Shown in pieces: positions 17,572 to 25,975 of a DNA stretch of 64,000 nucleotides (the first letter of the stretch is position 1; each line of letters starts with the position of its first letter). The stretch spans positions 62,001 to 126,000 of the forward strand of contig JAJEAD010000059.1 of the NCBI GenBank assembly GCA_022824305.1, read 5' to 3'. The stretch is from Gammaproteobacteria bacterium (GTDB taxonomy: Bacteria; Pseudomonadota; Gammaproteobacteria; HK1). A program made the position numbers and the translations under genes. The notes beneath the pieces are model-generated. The model was not told the DNA's origin. It searched no databases and saw only the letters and a list, made by a program, of their open reading frames with translations.

Positions 17572-18747
17572 ATGGCGGAAGCGATGAGTGGCCGGCCATT
17601 CTCGGCCGATGAGTACGAGAGCCGGATATCCGCGCTGCGGGCGGGTCTCGAAGCGCGCGGTCTCGACGCCATCATCCTCTTCGCGCAGGAGAGCCACTAC
17701 TACCTCTTCGGCTACGACGGGACCGGCTACGTCTTCTTCCAGGCGGTGGTGCTACCGGCCGGTGGAGGGGAGCCGGTGCTCCTGTGCCGCCGTCCCGACG
17801 TCGCCCAGGCCCGGGACACCTCTTCCATCACCGACATCCGGGTGTGGCTGAACGCGGAGGACGCCCGCCCCGCCCGGGAGCTCCGGGCGATCCTGGCGGA
17901 GCTGGGCCTCGCCGGCACCCGCGTCGGCATCGAGCTCGACTCCTACGGGCTCACCGCCGCCGACTATCGCATGGTGGGCGAGGAGCTCGACGGGTTCTGC
18001 GAGCTGGTGGATGCTTCCCCGCTGGTGCGCGGCCTGCGCCTCGTCAAGTCGCCGGCCGAGATCGCGCTCACGCGCCGCGCCGCCGCGCTCGCCGACGACG
18101 CGGTGGAAGCGATTTTCCGGGCGGCGGAGCCGGGCGTGCTCGACGGAGCGCTCGTGGCGGTGGGCGCGGGCGCGATCTACGAAGGCGGGGGCGACCCCGC
18201 GCCCGGAGATCCCCTGATCAACTCCGGCCACAAGGCGGTCTACGGGCGCAGCGTGACCGGGCCCCGGGCGCTCGCGGAGCGCGACCAGCTCCTGGTGGAG
18301 CTCGCCGGAACCTACCGCCGCTACAACTGCTGCATCGAGCGCACCATCGTGCTCGGGGAGCCGGGCGCCGATCAGCTCGAGATGCACCGGGTGGTCCGGG
18401 ATACGCTGGAGGCGGCGATCGATGCCTTCCGCCCGGGCGAGCCGCTCGGTCGCGTCGACGAGGTGCACCGCAGCCGCCTCGATGCTGCCGGCTTCGGAGG
18501 GGAGCGCTACGCCGCGTGCGGATACTCGCTCGGCGCCACCTACCGGCCGAGCTGGATGGACGTGCCCCCGATGATCTACGCCGGCAACCCGCTGGAAATG
18601 CGCCCGGGCATGGTGTTCTTCCCCCACATCATGCTCGGCGACAAGCGCCGCGGGCTGGCGGTGGGGCTCGGCAACACGGTGATCGTGACCGAGACCGGGG
18701 CGGAATCGCTCTCCCGCCTCCCGCTCGATCTACTCGTCAAGGGTTGA
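17572..18747 (+). CDS. M24-family creatinase/ectoine-hydrolase-like protein (paralogue 2)
   Basis: A 391-residue creatinase-fold protein. N-terminal FSADEYESRISALRAGLEAR is followed by LFGYDGTGYVFFQAVVLP, IGIELDSYGL, RGLRLVKSPAEIALTRRAA, INSGHKAVYGRSVTGPR, ELAGTYRRYNCCIERTIVLG, CGYSLGATYRPSWMD and MVFFPHIMLG. The five metal ligands of aminopeptidases are absent, placing it with creatinase and DoeA. It is clearly related to the DoeA-like protein at 6.7 kb, but NCCIERT replaces HAALART and the NYPPDWGE motif has become TYRPSWMD, so substrate probably differs. An alternative ATG lies four codons downstream. Confidence 0.85.
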   Translation: MAEAMSGRPFSADEYESRISALRAGLEARGLDAIILFAQESHYYLFGYDGTGYVFFQAVVLPAGGGEPVLLCRRPDVAQARDTSSITDIRVWLNAEDARPARELRAILAELGLAGTRVGIELDSYGLTAADYRMVGEELDGFCELVDASPLVRGLRLVKSPAEIALTRRAAALADDAVEAIFRAAEPGVLDGALVAVGAGAIYEGGGDPAPGDPLINSGHKAVYGRSVTGPRALAERDQLLVELAGTYRRYNCCIERTIVLGEPGADQLEMHRVVRDTLEAAIDAFRPGEPLGRVDEVHRSRLDAAGFGGERYAACGYSLGATYRPSWMDVPPMIYAGNPLEMRPGMVFFPHIMLGDKRRGLAVGLGNTVIVTETGAESLSRLPLDLLVKG

Positions 18748-18749
18748 GC

Positions 18750-18764
18750 GCGCGCGAGGCGCGC
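18750..18764. terminator. GC-rich hairpin between convergent genes
   Basis: GCGCGC (18750-18755), a three-base GAG loop and GCGCGC (18759-18764) form a tight hairpin right after the M24 stop and ahead of the convergent GST gene. No T-run. Confidence 0.35.
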
Positions 18765-18797
18765 CCGGAGCTGCCGAAGAGCGGCGAAACACAGGGG

Positions 18798-19442
18798 CTA
18801 GTACTCGAGGCGGCCCCGGAGCTCCTCGAAGGACACCATCACGTACTTGCGATAGGCCGGCCTTGCGCAGAGCCGCGCGTACCACCGCTCCAGGTGGGGA
18901 AAGGACTCTCGTTCCACGGGAAGATTGAAGTAACGGTAGAGCGTGGCGCCGGGTGGCACGTCTCCCATCGTCAGGCGCTCACCGGCCACGTACTCGTGTA
19001 CCGACAGGTGCCGGTCGAGCAGCCGGTACCAGCCGGAGAGTCGACCGTGCACCCGTGCGATGCGTTCCGCATCCTGGTCCGCGACCGGGGTACGTATGGT
19101 CAGCCAGAAGAGAAGATTCGAATCGCCGTAGAGGTGTGCGAGGGTCCACGCCATCCATTGGTCCGCGCGCGATCGTTCCGAGACATCTACTGGCCAGAGG
19201 GTCCCGCAGTAGTACTTCGCGGCGACGTAGCGGACGATGGCATCGCTTTCCCACACCACGGTGTCTCCATCCTTGAGCGTGGGCACGCGGCGGTGGGGAT
19301 TCATGGCTGCGAAGTCCGGGTCATCCAGCCCGCCGTAGGAGCCGCCGAGCGGCACGTGTTCGAAGCGCTGGCCGGTCTCGCCGAGCGCCCAGAGAGCCTT
19401 TTGCACGTTGTCGGACGTGCCGCGACCGTACAGGGTCAGCAT
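18798..19442 (-). CDS. glutathione S-transferase
   Basis: A 214-residue GST. The thioredoxin-like N-domain starts MLTLYGRGTSDNVQKALWAL with the catalytic Ser/Thr region at GRGTSDN. NPHRRVPTLKDGD contains the cis-Pro, and ESDAIVRYVAAKY is the glutathione-binding ES motif. The helical C-domain ends with FPHLERWYARLCARPAYRKY. This is a cytoplasmic theta/beta-like GST for conjugation or glutathione-dependent isomerisation. ATG 19442 was chosen; ten extra upstream residues in frame lack similarity. Convergent with the M24 gene; a 43-bp palindrome lies 266 bases upstream of its start. Confidence 0.92.
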   Translation of the reverse strand: MLTLYGRGTSDNVQKALWALGETGQRFEHVPLGGSYGGLDDPDFAAMNPHRRVPTLKDGDTVVWESDAIVRYVAAKYYCGTLWPVDVSERSRADQWMAWTLAHLYGDSNLLFWLTIRTPVADQDAERIARVHGRLSGWYRLLDRHLSVHEYVAGERLTMGDVPPGATLYRYFNLPVERESFPHLERWYARLCARPAYRKYVMVSFEELRGRLEY

Positions 19443-19707
19443 GGGATCTTCTCCGTTGCCTTGATGGCGCATTCTCCCTGATCGGCGAGCAAGTCAACTC
19501 ATGGGCGGCCTCGGAGCCCAACCCGGCCGTTCCCCTCCCCGGTCACCAGCGCCTCGACTTCATGGAACATTGCAATTCGCTGAGTCGCTCGGGAGGGTGC
19601 ATCGCTGCGCAGTGTGAGCTCCGATGGCCGCGTGTGGGCTTGAATTGGTTGACTCAACCATCGCAAGCCCGACGGGGAACGGTGATTTGGCGATGGTGTG
19701 GAGAACC

Positions 19708-19750
19708 TATCCTTGCATTTGTGGCATGACATGCCAGATATGCAAGGATA
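19708..19750. repeat. 43-bp near-perfect palindrome
   Basis: The left arm TATCCTTGCAT...TGGCATG and right arm CATGCCA...ATGCAAGGATA are reverse complements across 21 positions with two mismatches, centred on the A at 19729. As a consequence both strands encode nearly the same peptide here, YPCICGMTCQICKD on plus and YPCISGMSCHKCKD on minus. It has no T-run, so a classical terminator is unlikely. It could be a mobile-element end, a recombinase or regulator site, or a REP-like extragenic hairpin. It directly abuts the ATPase remnant. Confidence 0.75.
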
Positions 19751-19761
19751 ACGCCGCGAGT

Positions 19762-19875
19762 TCGCCACCGCGGCTCTCCTTCGTCCTGTACCCCGGAGAC
19801 GAGCGGTACCCGAAGGGCGAAGGAGTCGAGGTGATCGGTCTGAGCGAACTGGCGTCGCTCCTCGCAGCGGCATGA
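19762..19875 (+). pseudogene. C-terminal tail of a DUF4143-type ATPase (remnant)
   Basis: The last ~37 codons of an open frame read RLSFVLYPGDERYPKGEGVE then VIGLSELASLL. This matches the closing strand-turn-helix of AAA ATPases with a DUF4143 domain ('vypGderyplgdgv..iplseLl'). Nothing upstream in the frame resembles the rest of such a protein; instead the 43-bp palindrome sits 12 bases before it. I interpret it as a truncated remnant at an insertion or deletion junction. Short match, so moderate certainty. Confidence 0.45.
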
Positions 19876-19901
19876 AGGCTCCGAGCGCGGCTGCGCAGAC
19901 C

Positions 19902-20255
19902 TCACGCGATGGGGAGCTCCCGGCCCGTTACCCGCTTCCAGCGCCGCTTGAAGACTGCCCACTCGGCTTCCCGGCGGCTGGCGAAGACCTCGTCCTCCAG
20001 GAGGCGCACCGGGCTTCCGCGGCGGCCGTCCATCATGCCGATCACCCAGCGCCGGTGCCGCTCCCGGCACACGAGCACGTGCCTGGCCTCCATCGGCTCC
20101 CAGCGCAGGCGGTTGAGAAGGCGCAGCAGGTCCGGGCTGTGAGGGCCTTCGGGCCGCTCGCGGTAGGCCCGCGCAAGGTGGAGATCGCGCACCGGGTCGA
20201 TCTCGTGGAGCGGAGACAGTTGCAAGGCCGGGGTTCCTCGGGATGCAATGGGCAA
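19902..20255 (-). CDS. N,N-dimethylformamidase alpha-subunit-like protein
   Basis: A frame of up to 117 codons starting TTG. The pattern SPDLLRLLNRLRWEP, then RERHRRWVIG, LLEDEVFASRREAEWAVFKR and RWKRVTG resembles the small alpha subunit of N,N-dimethylformamidase ('SPYLQRVHNYFR...P...DERF.T.EEAMHAVF.RR'). A DMFase beta-like gene lies 1.8 kb away on the opposite strand, which supports the call. The start is uncertain: no ATG is available near the N-terminus, and GTG at DPVRDLHL is an alternative. It is transcribed divergently from ridA, the two starts lying 26 bases apart. The similarity rests on remembered family sequence. Confidence 0.5.
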   Translation of the reverse strand: MPIASRGTPALQLSPLHEIDPVRDLHLARAYRERPEGPHSPDLLRLLNRLRWEPMEARHVLVCRERHRRWVIGMMDGRRGSPVRLLEDEVFASRREAEWAVFKRRWKRVTGRELPIA

Positions 20256-20281
20256 TCCAATGCTACGAGGAGGCAGGCGTC

Positions 20282-20671
20282 ATGCCCAAGACTGCGGTGA
20301 CTTCGCCCCGCGCGCCGATCGGCCCCGGGCCCTATTCCCCGGCGCTTCGGGTCGGGGACTTCGTGTTCGTTTCGGGACAGTGCGCCATCGACCCGGTGAC
20401 CCACGAGATCGTCGGCGAGACCATCGACGAGCAGGCGCGGATGACGCTCAACCATGTGAAGGCGCTGCTCGAAGCGGCGGGGGCGACGCTCGACGACGTG
20501 GTCAAGGTCACGACCTTCCTCACCCACGAGGAGGACTACGAGCGCTTCTCCGCCGTCTACGAGGAGTTCTTCAACCGTGAGCCGCTGCCCACCCGCACCA
20601 CCGTCGCGGCGAGGCAGGTGTGGGACCACCTCATCAAGATGGACTGCATCGCGTACATCGGAAAGGACTGA
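20282..20671 (+). CDS. ridA: RidA family enamine/imine deaminase
   Basis: A 129-residue RidA/YjgF protein: PRAPIGPGPYSPALRVGDFV, FVSGQCAIDPVTHE, QARMTLNHVKALLEAAGATL, DDVVKVTTFL and PTRTTVAAR with the substrate-binding arginine. RidA hydrolyses reactive enamines released by PLP enzymes; specialised members act in catabolic pathways. GAGGAGG (20267-20273) eight bases ahead fixes ATG 20282. The C-terminus (VWDHLIKMDCIAY) departs from the usual ELP.....VEI.CIA pattern, hinting at a catabolic specialised member. It sits between DMFase-alpha-like and TauD-like genes. Confidence 0.92.
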   Translation: MPKTAVTSPRAPIGPGPYSPALRVGDFVFVSGQCAIDPVTHEIVGETIDEQARMTLNHVKALLEAAGATLDDVVKVTTFLTHEEDYERFSAVYEEFFNREPLPTRTTVAARQVWDHLIKMDCIAYIGKD

Positions 20672-20856
20672 GACGTACTCGAAGGCCCAGGGGAACATCG
20701 GGGCGCCATCGAGGTGGCCGCGCGCGAATCCGGACGGCGGTCGGGCGATGGTGGAATGGCGTCGGCACTGCAGTTCCTCAATCCCCTCGAGGTGTCGCGT
20801 TCGTGTCCCGGATCTCGCAATATGGCTCCGGCGATGCGCGGGACAGGGAGCGAGAA

Positions 20857-21798
20857 GTGAACGAGGTCATGATCAGGCCCTTGCCCGATGCGGGCTTCGG
20901 CGCGGAGATCGTCGGATTCGATCCCCTGAACGTCAGCTCCGGCCAGAGAGCGGCCATCGAGGACGCCAAGCGGCGCTGCCACGGGTTGCTCTGCTTCTCG
21001 TTCGGTCGCCTGCTCGAGGACGAAGAGCTGCATGCGCTGACCGCGCTCTTCGGAGAGAACGAGTACGCGCCCGGCATCATCAACGGGATCGGCAAGCAGG
21101 CCGGGCCGGGTGAGGAGCACCTGAGCGTCGAAGCGCAGGTGGCGGCGCTGCGTGAGCGTGGCGAGGACCCGTTCATGCTGAAGTTCGGCAACGTGAATCC
21201 CGCGACGCTCGAGAAGGAGCCGACATACCCCGAGTTCTTCGGCGAGTGGGAGTGGCACACGGACATGTCCTATCTCGAGGTGCCGCCCGCCTACAGTCTG
21301 CTGCACGCGCGCGACGTGCCTGACGAGGGCGGAGACACCGGATTCTGCGATCAGGTGACGGCGGCCCGAACGCTGCCTCGGTCGCTGCGGCAGCGGGTGA
21401 GCGGTCTCCAGATCAAGCACGACTCCACCCACGGGAGCGACGGCAGCCTGCGGCCCGGCATGGTCCCGCCGGCTTCGCCCATCGAGGCCCTCGGGCACGC
21501 GCACCCGGTCATTCGCGTCATCCCGGACACGGGCCAGGAGGCCCTGTTTCTCGGGCGTCGCACCAACGCTTACGTAACGGGCCTGTCTCTCGGAGAGAGC
21601 GAGCGGCTGCTCGACGAGCTTTGGGCGCATGCCACCCAGCCGCGCTTCTGCTACCGGCACCGATGGGAGGTCGGTCAGGTCATGGTCTTCGACAACCGGC
21701 GGCTGATGCACATGCGCCACCCCATGGACGAGCGCAAGACGCGCTTCATGTGGCGCACGCAGACCAAGGGCCAGGCGGTCCGGGCGGCGCCCGCCTGA
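20857..21798 (+). CDS. TauD/TfdA-type 2-oxoglutarate dioxygenase
   Basis: A 313-residue Fe(II)/2-oxoglutarate dioxygenase. N-terminal IRPLPDAGFGAEIVGFD is the usual TauD start. The iron motif is WEWHTDMSYLEVPPAYSLLH (HxD), GGDTGFCDQVTAARTLP follows, and the distal HMRHPMDERKTRFMWRTQ gives the third His and the 2-oxoglutarate arginine. Related enzymes demethylate or desulfonate small organics. GTG 20857 with AGGGAG six bases upstream was chosen; ATG 20869 is an alternative. Located between ridA and the DMFase-beta-like gene on the same strand; it could oxidise an N-alkyl substrate feeding the amidase. Confidence 0.9.
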   Translation: MNEVMIRPLPDAGFGAEIVGFDPLNVSSGQRAAIEDAKRRCHGLLCFSFGRLLEDEELHALTALFGENEYAPGIINGIGKQAGPGEEHLSVEAQVAALRERGEDPFMLKFGNVNPATLEKEPTYPEFFGEWEWHTDMSYLEVPPAYSLLHARDVPDEGGDTGFCDQVTAARTLPRSLRQRVSGLQIKHDSTHGSDGSLRPGMVPPASPIEALGHAHPVIRVIPDTGQEALFLGRRTNAYVTGLSLGESERLLDELWAHATQPRFCYRHRWEVGQVMVFDNRRLMHMRHPMDERKTRFMWRTQTKGQAVRAAPA

Positions 21799-21843
21799 GT
21801 GGCGGGCGGGCGCATCGAGTCGTGCGGGACGGGCCGTTTCGAC

Positions 21844-21863
21844 ACGGTCGGCCGGGGGACCGT
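21844..21863 (+). terminator. hairpin after the TauD-like gene
   Basis: ACGGTC (21844-21849) and GACCGT (21858-21863) form a perfect six-base stem with an eight-base loop, 46 bases after the stop. No T-run follows. Confidence 0.3.
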
Positions 21864-22081
21864 CCGGCTCGAAGGCCGAACGATTTCGTCGATTGAGCGG
21901 GCCATCGCCGTTCCGCGACGCGCGCGACCATTGAAGCGCCGGCTCTCGAGCAGTACGAGGTCCGTAAGTTGAATCCGGACGGCCCTGTGCCCATTAGCAC
22001 CTTTAGAGTTTCACTTCACCGTGATTGGCTTTCACGGGCCGGGCCGGGAACCATGAAGTGCGGGGACGCGGAGGGCGGTGC

Positions 22082-24280
22082 ATGACTTCCATTCTGGGCT
22101 ACTGCGACAGGATGAGCGCGGCCCCCGGGGAGGTCCTTCGCTTCATGGTGAGCTGCGAGGACGGGGCGGCGGACTACGACACCCGGATCGTGCGCCTGCT
22201 CTGCACCGACGATCACCCCGACGGCCCGGGGCGCCGCGAGCTCGAGGTGGAGAGCCCGGTCTCCGGGCGCCGCTCCGGCCGGCGGCAGGCGATACGCATG
22301 GGCTCCTGCGTCGTCGTGCCGCCGGACGCGGCGCTCGATGCCCTCGAATCCTTCACCGTTCAGGTCCTGGTCTGGGCGACGACTCCGGAGCACGGGCGCC
22401 AGGCGCTGGTTGCCCGGTGGTGCAACGAGAGCCGTCGCGGATTCGCGCTGGTGCTCGAGAGGGGCGGCGCTGCCCTCATGCTCGGGGACGGCGCCGGTGA
22501 GCCGTCCCCGGTCGCGACCGGAGCGGCTATGGTCGCACGGGAGTGGTACCGGGTGACGGCAAGCCGGGACGCACGGAGCGGCATCGTCCGCGTCGTCCAG
22601 ACTCCGCTCTCGGGCGCTCCCCTACGCGCGAGCGCCGCCGAAGCCGTCCGTCCGGTCGATCCCGTCTCGGCAACGTTGCCCGAAGCGCCGCTCCTCTTCG
22701 CGGCGTGGCGCGAGTCGCCGGCGGGCGCCCGGCTCGCGACCGGCGGCCACTTCAACGGCAAGCTGGAGACCCCGCGCCTGGCCGCCGGGGCGCTGGACGA
22801 GCGCGAGATGGCGGAGCTGCCCGCGGCGGAGGCGCTCGGCGCCTGGGACTTCTCGCGCGGCATCGACGGCGAAACGGTCAGCGATCTCTCCCCTCGGCAG
22901 CAGCACGGGCGCACCGTGAACCTGCCCACCCGCGCGGTCACCGGGCACGACTGGACCGGCGAGTTCCTGTCCTGGCGGGAGCGCCCCGAGCAGTACGGCG
23001 CCATCCACTTCCACGACGACGATCTCGCGGATGCGGGCTGGGAGGCCGACTTCAGCCTGGAAGTGCCTTCCGGGATGGCGAGCGGCGTGTATGCGGCCCG
23101 CCTCGCAACGGAGACCGGCGCCGACTACGTGCCCTTCGTGGTCCGTCCGCGCGTCGGCGAGGCGAGGGCCCCGATCGCCTTCGTGGTGTCGAGCGCGACC
23201 TACACCGCCTACGCCAATACCCGCCTCGCAGTTTCCGATCCCCTCGACGAGATCGAGCGCGGGTCCCTCTACGAGCTCTTCGAGGCGGACCTGTATCTCC
23301 AGGAGCACCCCGAGCTGGGCCAGTCGCTCTATGACACGCACTTCGACGGCAGCCCCATGGTGTACTCCTCGCGGCTGCGTCCGGTGCTCAACATCCGACC
23401 CGGCACCCGCCTGTGGAACTTCAACGCCGACATGATGGTGGTGGAGTGGCTGCACTCGCAGGGCTTCGCCCACGACGTCTTCACCGACGAGGACATTGAC
23501 CGGGACGGCGTCGCCCTGCTGCGCTCCTACCGCTGCGTCCTCACCGGCAGCCACCCCGAGTACGTGTCGGACCCGATGATGCGCGCCTTCGAGGACTACC
23601 TCGAAGGAGGCGGGCGGCTCATGTACCTGGGCGGCAACGGCTTCTACTGGCAGATCGCGTTCCATCGAGACGAGCGCGGGATCATCGAGTGCCGGAAGAG
23701 CGAGGGCGTGCGCAACTACGAGATCGCGCCGGGGGAGCGCCACCACAGCTTCGACGGCCGCGCGGGCGGGCTGTGGCGCAACCGGGGCCGGGCGCCGAAC
23801 CGGCTCGTGGGGGTGGGCACGTCGGGGTTCGGCTTCGACTCCTGCGGCTGGTACCGCCGCACCGCCGCGAGCTTCGACCCGCGCGCCGCGTTCATCTTCG
23901 AAGGGGTCGGCGCCGACGAGGCGATCGGCGACTTCGGCCTGGTGGGCGGCGGCGCGGCGGGGGTCGAGCTGGACTCCTGCGAGCGCTCGCTGGGATCGCC
24001 CGCGCACGCGCTGGTGGTCGCCCGCTCGGCGGGGCTCTCGCGCTGCTACCTTCCCTCGCCGGAGGTGATGCCCTACCTGCACCTGGCCATGAGCGGGGAC
24101 GAGAACCCCGGGGTACGCGCCGACATGGTCTTCTTCGAGGGTCCGCGGGGCGGAGCGGTGTTCTCCACCGGCTCGATCGCCTGGGCGACCAGCCTCTGCC
24201 ACCACGGCGGCGACAACAACGTGTCGTGCATCACCGGGAACGTGCTCCGTCGATTCCTCGACGAAGCGCCCTTCGCCTGA
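22082..24280 (+). CDS. N,N-dimethylformamidase beta-subunit-like amidohydrolase
   Basis: A 732-residue protein resembling the large subunit of N,N-dimethylformamidase. A concanavalin-like sheet region (LESFTVQVLVWATTPEHGRQ) occupies the first ~260 residues. The catalytic domain follows with ATYTAYAN (Tyr374/Tyr377), SLYDTHFDGSPMVYSSRLRP (Tyr417), VLTGSHPEYVSD (His491, Glu493), YLGGNGFYWQIA and FGLVGGGAAGVELD. In characterised DMFase a mononuclear iron is held by two Tyr and one Glu with a nearby catalytic His in the same GSHPEY motif; all have counterparts here. The reaction would be amide hydrolysis to acid plus amine. GC-rich tandem hairpins follow the stop. True substrate is unknown. Confidence 0.83.
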   Translation: MTSILGYCDRMSAAPGEVLRFMVSCEDGAADYDTRIVRLLCTDDHPDGPGRRELEVESPVSGRRSGRRQAIRMGSCVVVPPDAALDALESFTVQVLVWATTPEHGRQALVARWCNESRRGFALVLERGGAALMLGDGAGEPSPVATGAAMVAREWYRVTASRDARSGIVRVVQTPLSGAPLRASAAEAVRPVDPVSATLPEAPLLFAAWRESPAGARLATGGHFNGKLETPRLAAGALDEREMAELPAAEALGAWDFSRGIDGETVSDLSPRQQHGRTVNLPTRAVTGHDWTGEFLSWRERPEQYGAIHFHDDDLADAGWEADFSLEVPSGMASGVYAARLATETGADYVPFVVRPRVGEARAPIAFVVSSATYTAYANTRLAVSDPLDEIERGSLYELFEADLYLQEHPELGQSLYDTHFDGSPMVYSSRLRPVLNIRPGTRLWNFNADMMVVEWLHSQGFAHDVFTDEDIDRDGVALLRSYRCVLTGSHPEYVSDPMMRAFEDYLEGGGRLMYLGGNGFYWQIAFHRDERGIIECRKSEGVRNYEIAPGERHHSFDGRAGGLWRNRGRAPNRLVGVGTSGFGFDSCGWYRRTAASFDPRAAFIFEGVGADEAIGDFGLVGGGAAGVELDSCERSLGSPAHALVVARSAGLSRCYLPSPEVMPYLHLAMSGDENPGVRADMVFFEGPRGGAVFSTGSIAWATSLCHHGGDNNVSCITGNVLRRFLDEAPFA

Positions 24281-24288
24281 AGGGCCCG

Positions 24289-24356
24289 GCGCCCCGGCCG
24301 CGCGGGGCCGGGGCGCGCATTCACCGGAGCGCCCCCGCGAGGCGAGGGCGCTCCGG
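24289..24356. terminator. two tandem hairpins between convergent genes
   Basis: GCGCCCCGGCC (24289-24299) pairs perfectly with 24306-24316 (six-base loop), and CCGGAGCGCCC (24324-24334) pairs perfectly with 24346-24356 (11-base loop). They fill the space between the DMFase-beta-like gene and the convergent binding-protein gene, so they probably form a bidirectional terminator. Confidence 0.65.
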
Positions 24357-24376
24357 AGCGGACGGGAGCTTCCGCC

Positions 24377-25975
24377 TCAGGCGAACCACCAGCGCTCGGG
24401 GAGGCGCAGCCCGTCCATCTGGATGTTGGTGGCGAGCGGGCCGTGGCGGAGCCGATCGGTAGTGGCCATGAGGTCGGAGGCGAAGATCGGCACGAGGGTG
24501 CCCCCTTCGTTGTGGACGATGCGCTGCATCTCCACGTACATCTCCCGGCGCTTCGATTCGTCGAGCATCGCGCGGGCCTCGACCAGGAGCTGGTTGAAAC
24601 GCTCGTGCTTCCAGTGCGCGTCGTTCCAGGCCGCGTTCGCGGCGTAGGCGGTCGAGAACATCATGTCCTCGGTGGGGCGCCCGAACCAGAAGCAGAAGCA
24701 CCAGGGGGACTTGAGCCAGGTGTCGTTCCAGTAGCCGTCTTCCGGCACTCGCTCGACCGTGATGTCGACGCCGGCGCTGACGGCGTGCTCGCGCATGAGG
24801 ACGCCGGTGTCCACCGCTCCGGGGAAGGCGGCGTCGGACGCCTGGATGGTCACCGCGAGCTTGTCGTAGCCCGCCTTCTTGAGATGGAACTTCGCCCGGT
24901 CGGGATCGTAGGGACGCTGCGGGATCTCTTCATCGGTGGCGCAGTAGCGGTTGGCCCGGCTTATGGGGTGGTCGTTGCCGAGCACCCCGGTGCCGCGCAG
25001 GACGTTGTCGAGCAGGTTCTGCCGGTCCACCGCGTACTTGAGCGCGAGCCGCACGTCGTTGTTGTCGAAGGGCGCGAGGCCGGTGTGCATCGGCGCGGTG
25101 TAGTGCTGGGTGCCGTTGGTCTGTTCCACCACGATTCCGGCCGCCTGCCGGAGCAGGTGCACGGTCTTGCGCTCGCAGCGGTTCATGACGTCGATCTCGC
25201 CCGTCTGCAGCGCATTGGTGCGCGCGCTGATGTCGGCGATGCCCAGCGTCTCCACCTCGTCGAAGTGGGCGCGGCCCTCCTTCCAGTAGTTCGGGTTGCG
25301 CTTGACGAGCGCGCGCACTCCGGGGTCGAAGCTCTCCAGCATGTAGGGGCCGGTGCCGATTCCCCGGTTGAACTCCTCGACGCTCTTCATGCCGTCGGGG
25401 AAGATGCTCATGTGGAACTCGCTGGTGATGAAGGGGAAGTCCGCGCTGCCGCCGGAGAGAGAGAAGATCACCCGGTGCTTCCCGTCCGCCTTGATGTCCG
25501 TTATCGCCTCCAGGATTCCCTTGGCGCCGGACTTGCTGTCCTCGCCGCGGTGATGGTTGAAGGAGTAGATGACGTCCTGCGCCTCCAGCGTCTTGCCGTT
25601 GTGGAACTCGACGTCCTTGCGCAGGTCGAAGGTCCACTGCGCCGCGTCCGGGGTCGATTCCCAGCTCTCCGCGAGTTCCGGGACGGTGTTCCCCTCGTGG
25701 TCGATCTCCACGAGGTTGTTCATGAGCTGCCCGTGGGTCATGAGCGCCTGCATGATGGTGACCGAGAGGGCCGGGTCCAGGGAGTCACTCGTGAAGGCGT
25801 CGGTGACGCCCATGCGCAGCCGCCCGCCCTTCATCGGCTCCTCCGCGCGGGCGCCCTGGCTGAGCAGCGCGGGCACGGTGGCCCCGGCTCCGAGCGCGGC
25901 GGCTCTCGCCATGAAGTCCCGCCGGGAAATGCGGCCCTCTTTCAGTAGTTTCCCGATTCGATCCAGCTCTGACAT
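24377..25975 (-). CDS. peptide/nickel-type ABC substrate-binding protein, Tat-exported
   Basis: A 532-residue family-5 (DppA/OppA-like) binding protein. SRRDFMARAAALGAGATVPA near residue 18 is a twin-arginine signal, after a cytoplasmic leader MSELDRIGKLLKEG. Typical body motifs are ELAESWESTPDAAQWTFDLR, VEFHNGKTLEAQDVIYSFNH, GTGPYMLESFDPGVRALVKR and KYAVDRQNLLDNVL. Such proteins capture oligopeptides, opines or other amines in the periplasm. No permease or ATPase of this family is nearby, so partner subunits must be encoded elsewhere. The amidase gene diverges from it, hinting that the imported compound may be an amide. Confidence 0.93.
   Translation of the reverse strand: MSELDRIGKLLKEGRISRRDFMARAAALGAGATVPALLSQGARAEEPMKGGRLRMGVTDAFTSDSLDPALSVTIMQALMTHGQLMNNLVEIDHEGNTVPELAESWESTPDAAQWTFDLRKDVEFHNGKTLEAQDVIYSFNHHRGEDSKSGAKGILEAITDIKADGKHRVIFSLSGGSADFPFITSEFHMSIFPDGMKSVEEFNRGIGTGPYMLESFDPGVRALVKRNPNYWKEGRAHFDEVETLGIADISARTNALQTGEIDVMNRCERKTVHLLRQAAGIVVEQTNGTQHYTAPMHTGLAPFDNNDVRLALKYAVDRQNLLDNVLRGTGVLGNDHPISRANRYCATDEEIPQRPYDPDRAKFHLKKAGYDKLAVTIQASDAAFPGAVDTGVLMREHAVSAGVDITVERVPEDGYWNDTWLKSPWCFCFWFGRPTEDMMFSTAYAANAAWNDAHWKHERFNQLLVEARAMLDESKRREMYVEMQRIVHNEGGTLVPIFASDLMATTDRLRHGPLATNIQMDGLRLPERWWFA

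Larger units (their letters stand above)
19443..19901. other. 459-base gap with palindrome and ATPase scrap
   Basis: Between the GST and the DMFase-alpha-like gene, both on the minus strand. Apart from the 43-bp palindrome and the ATPase tail fragment listed separately, nothing supported was seen. Base composition is locally lower in GC than in flanking genes, consistent with insertion or decay. Confidence 0.5.

Noticed and set aside
19499..19873. 124-codon frame on the minus strand with a Cys motif
   Set aside because: Its CISGMSCHKCKD motif is only the mirror of the 43-bp palindrome; the rest is antisense to the ATPase remnant.
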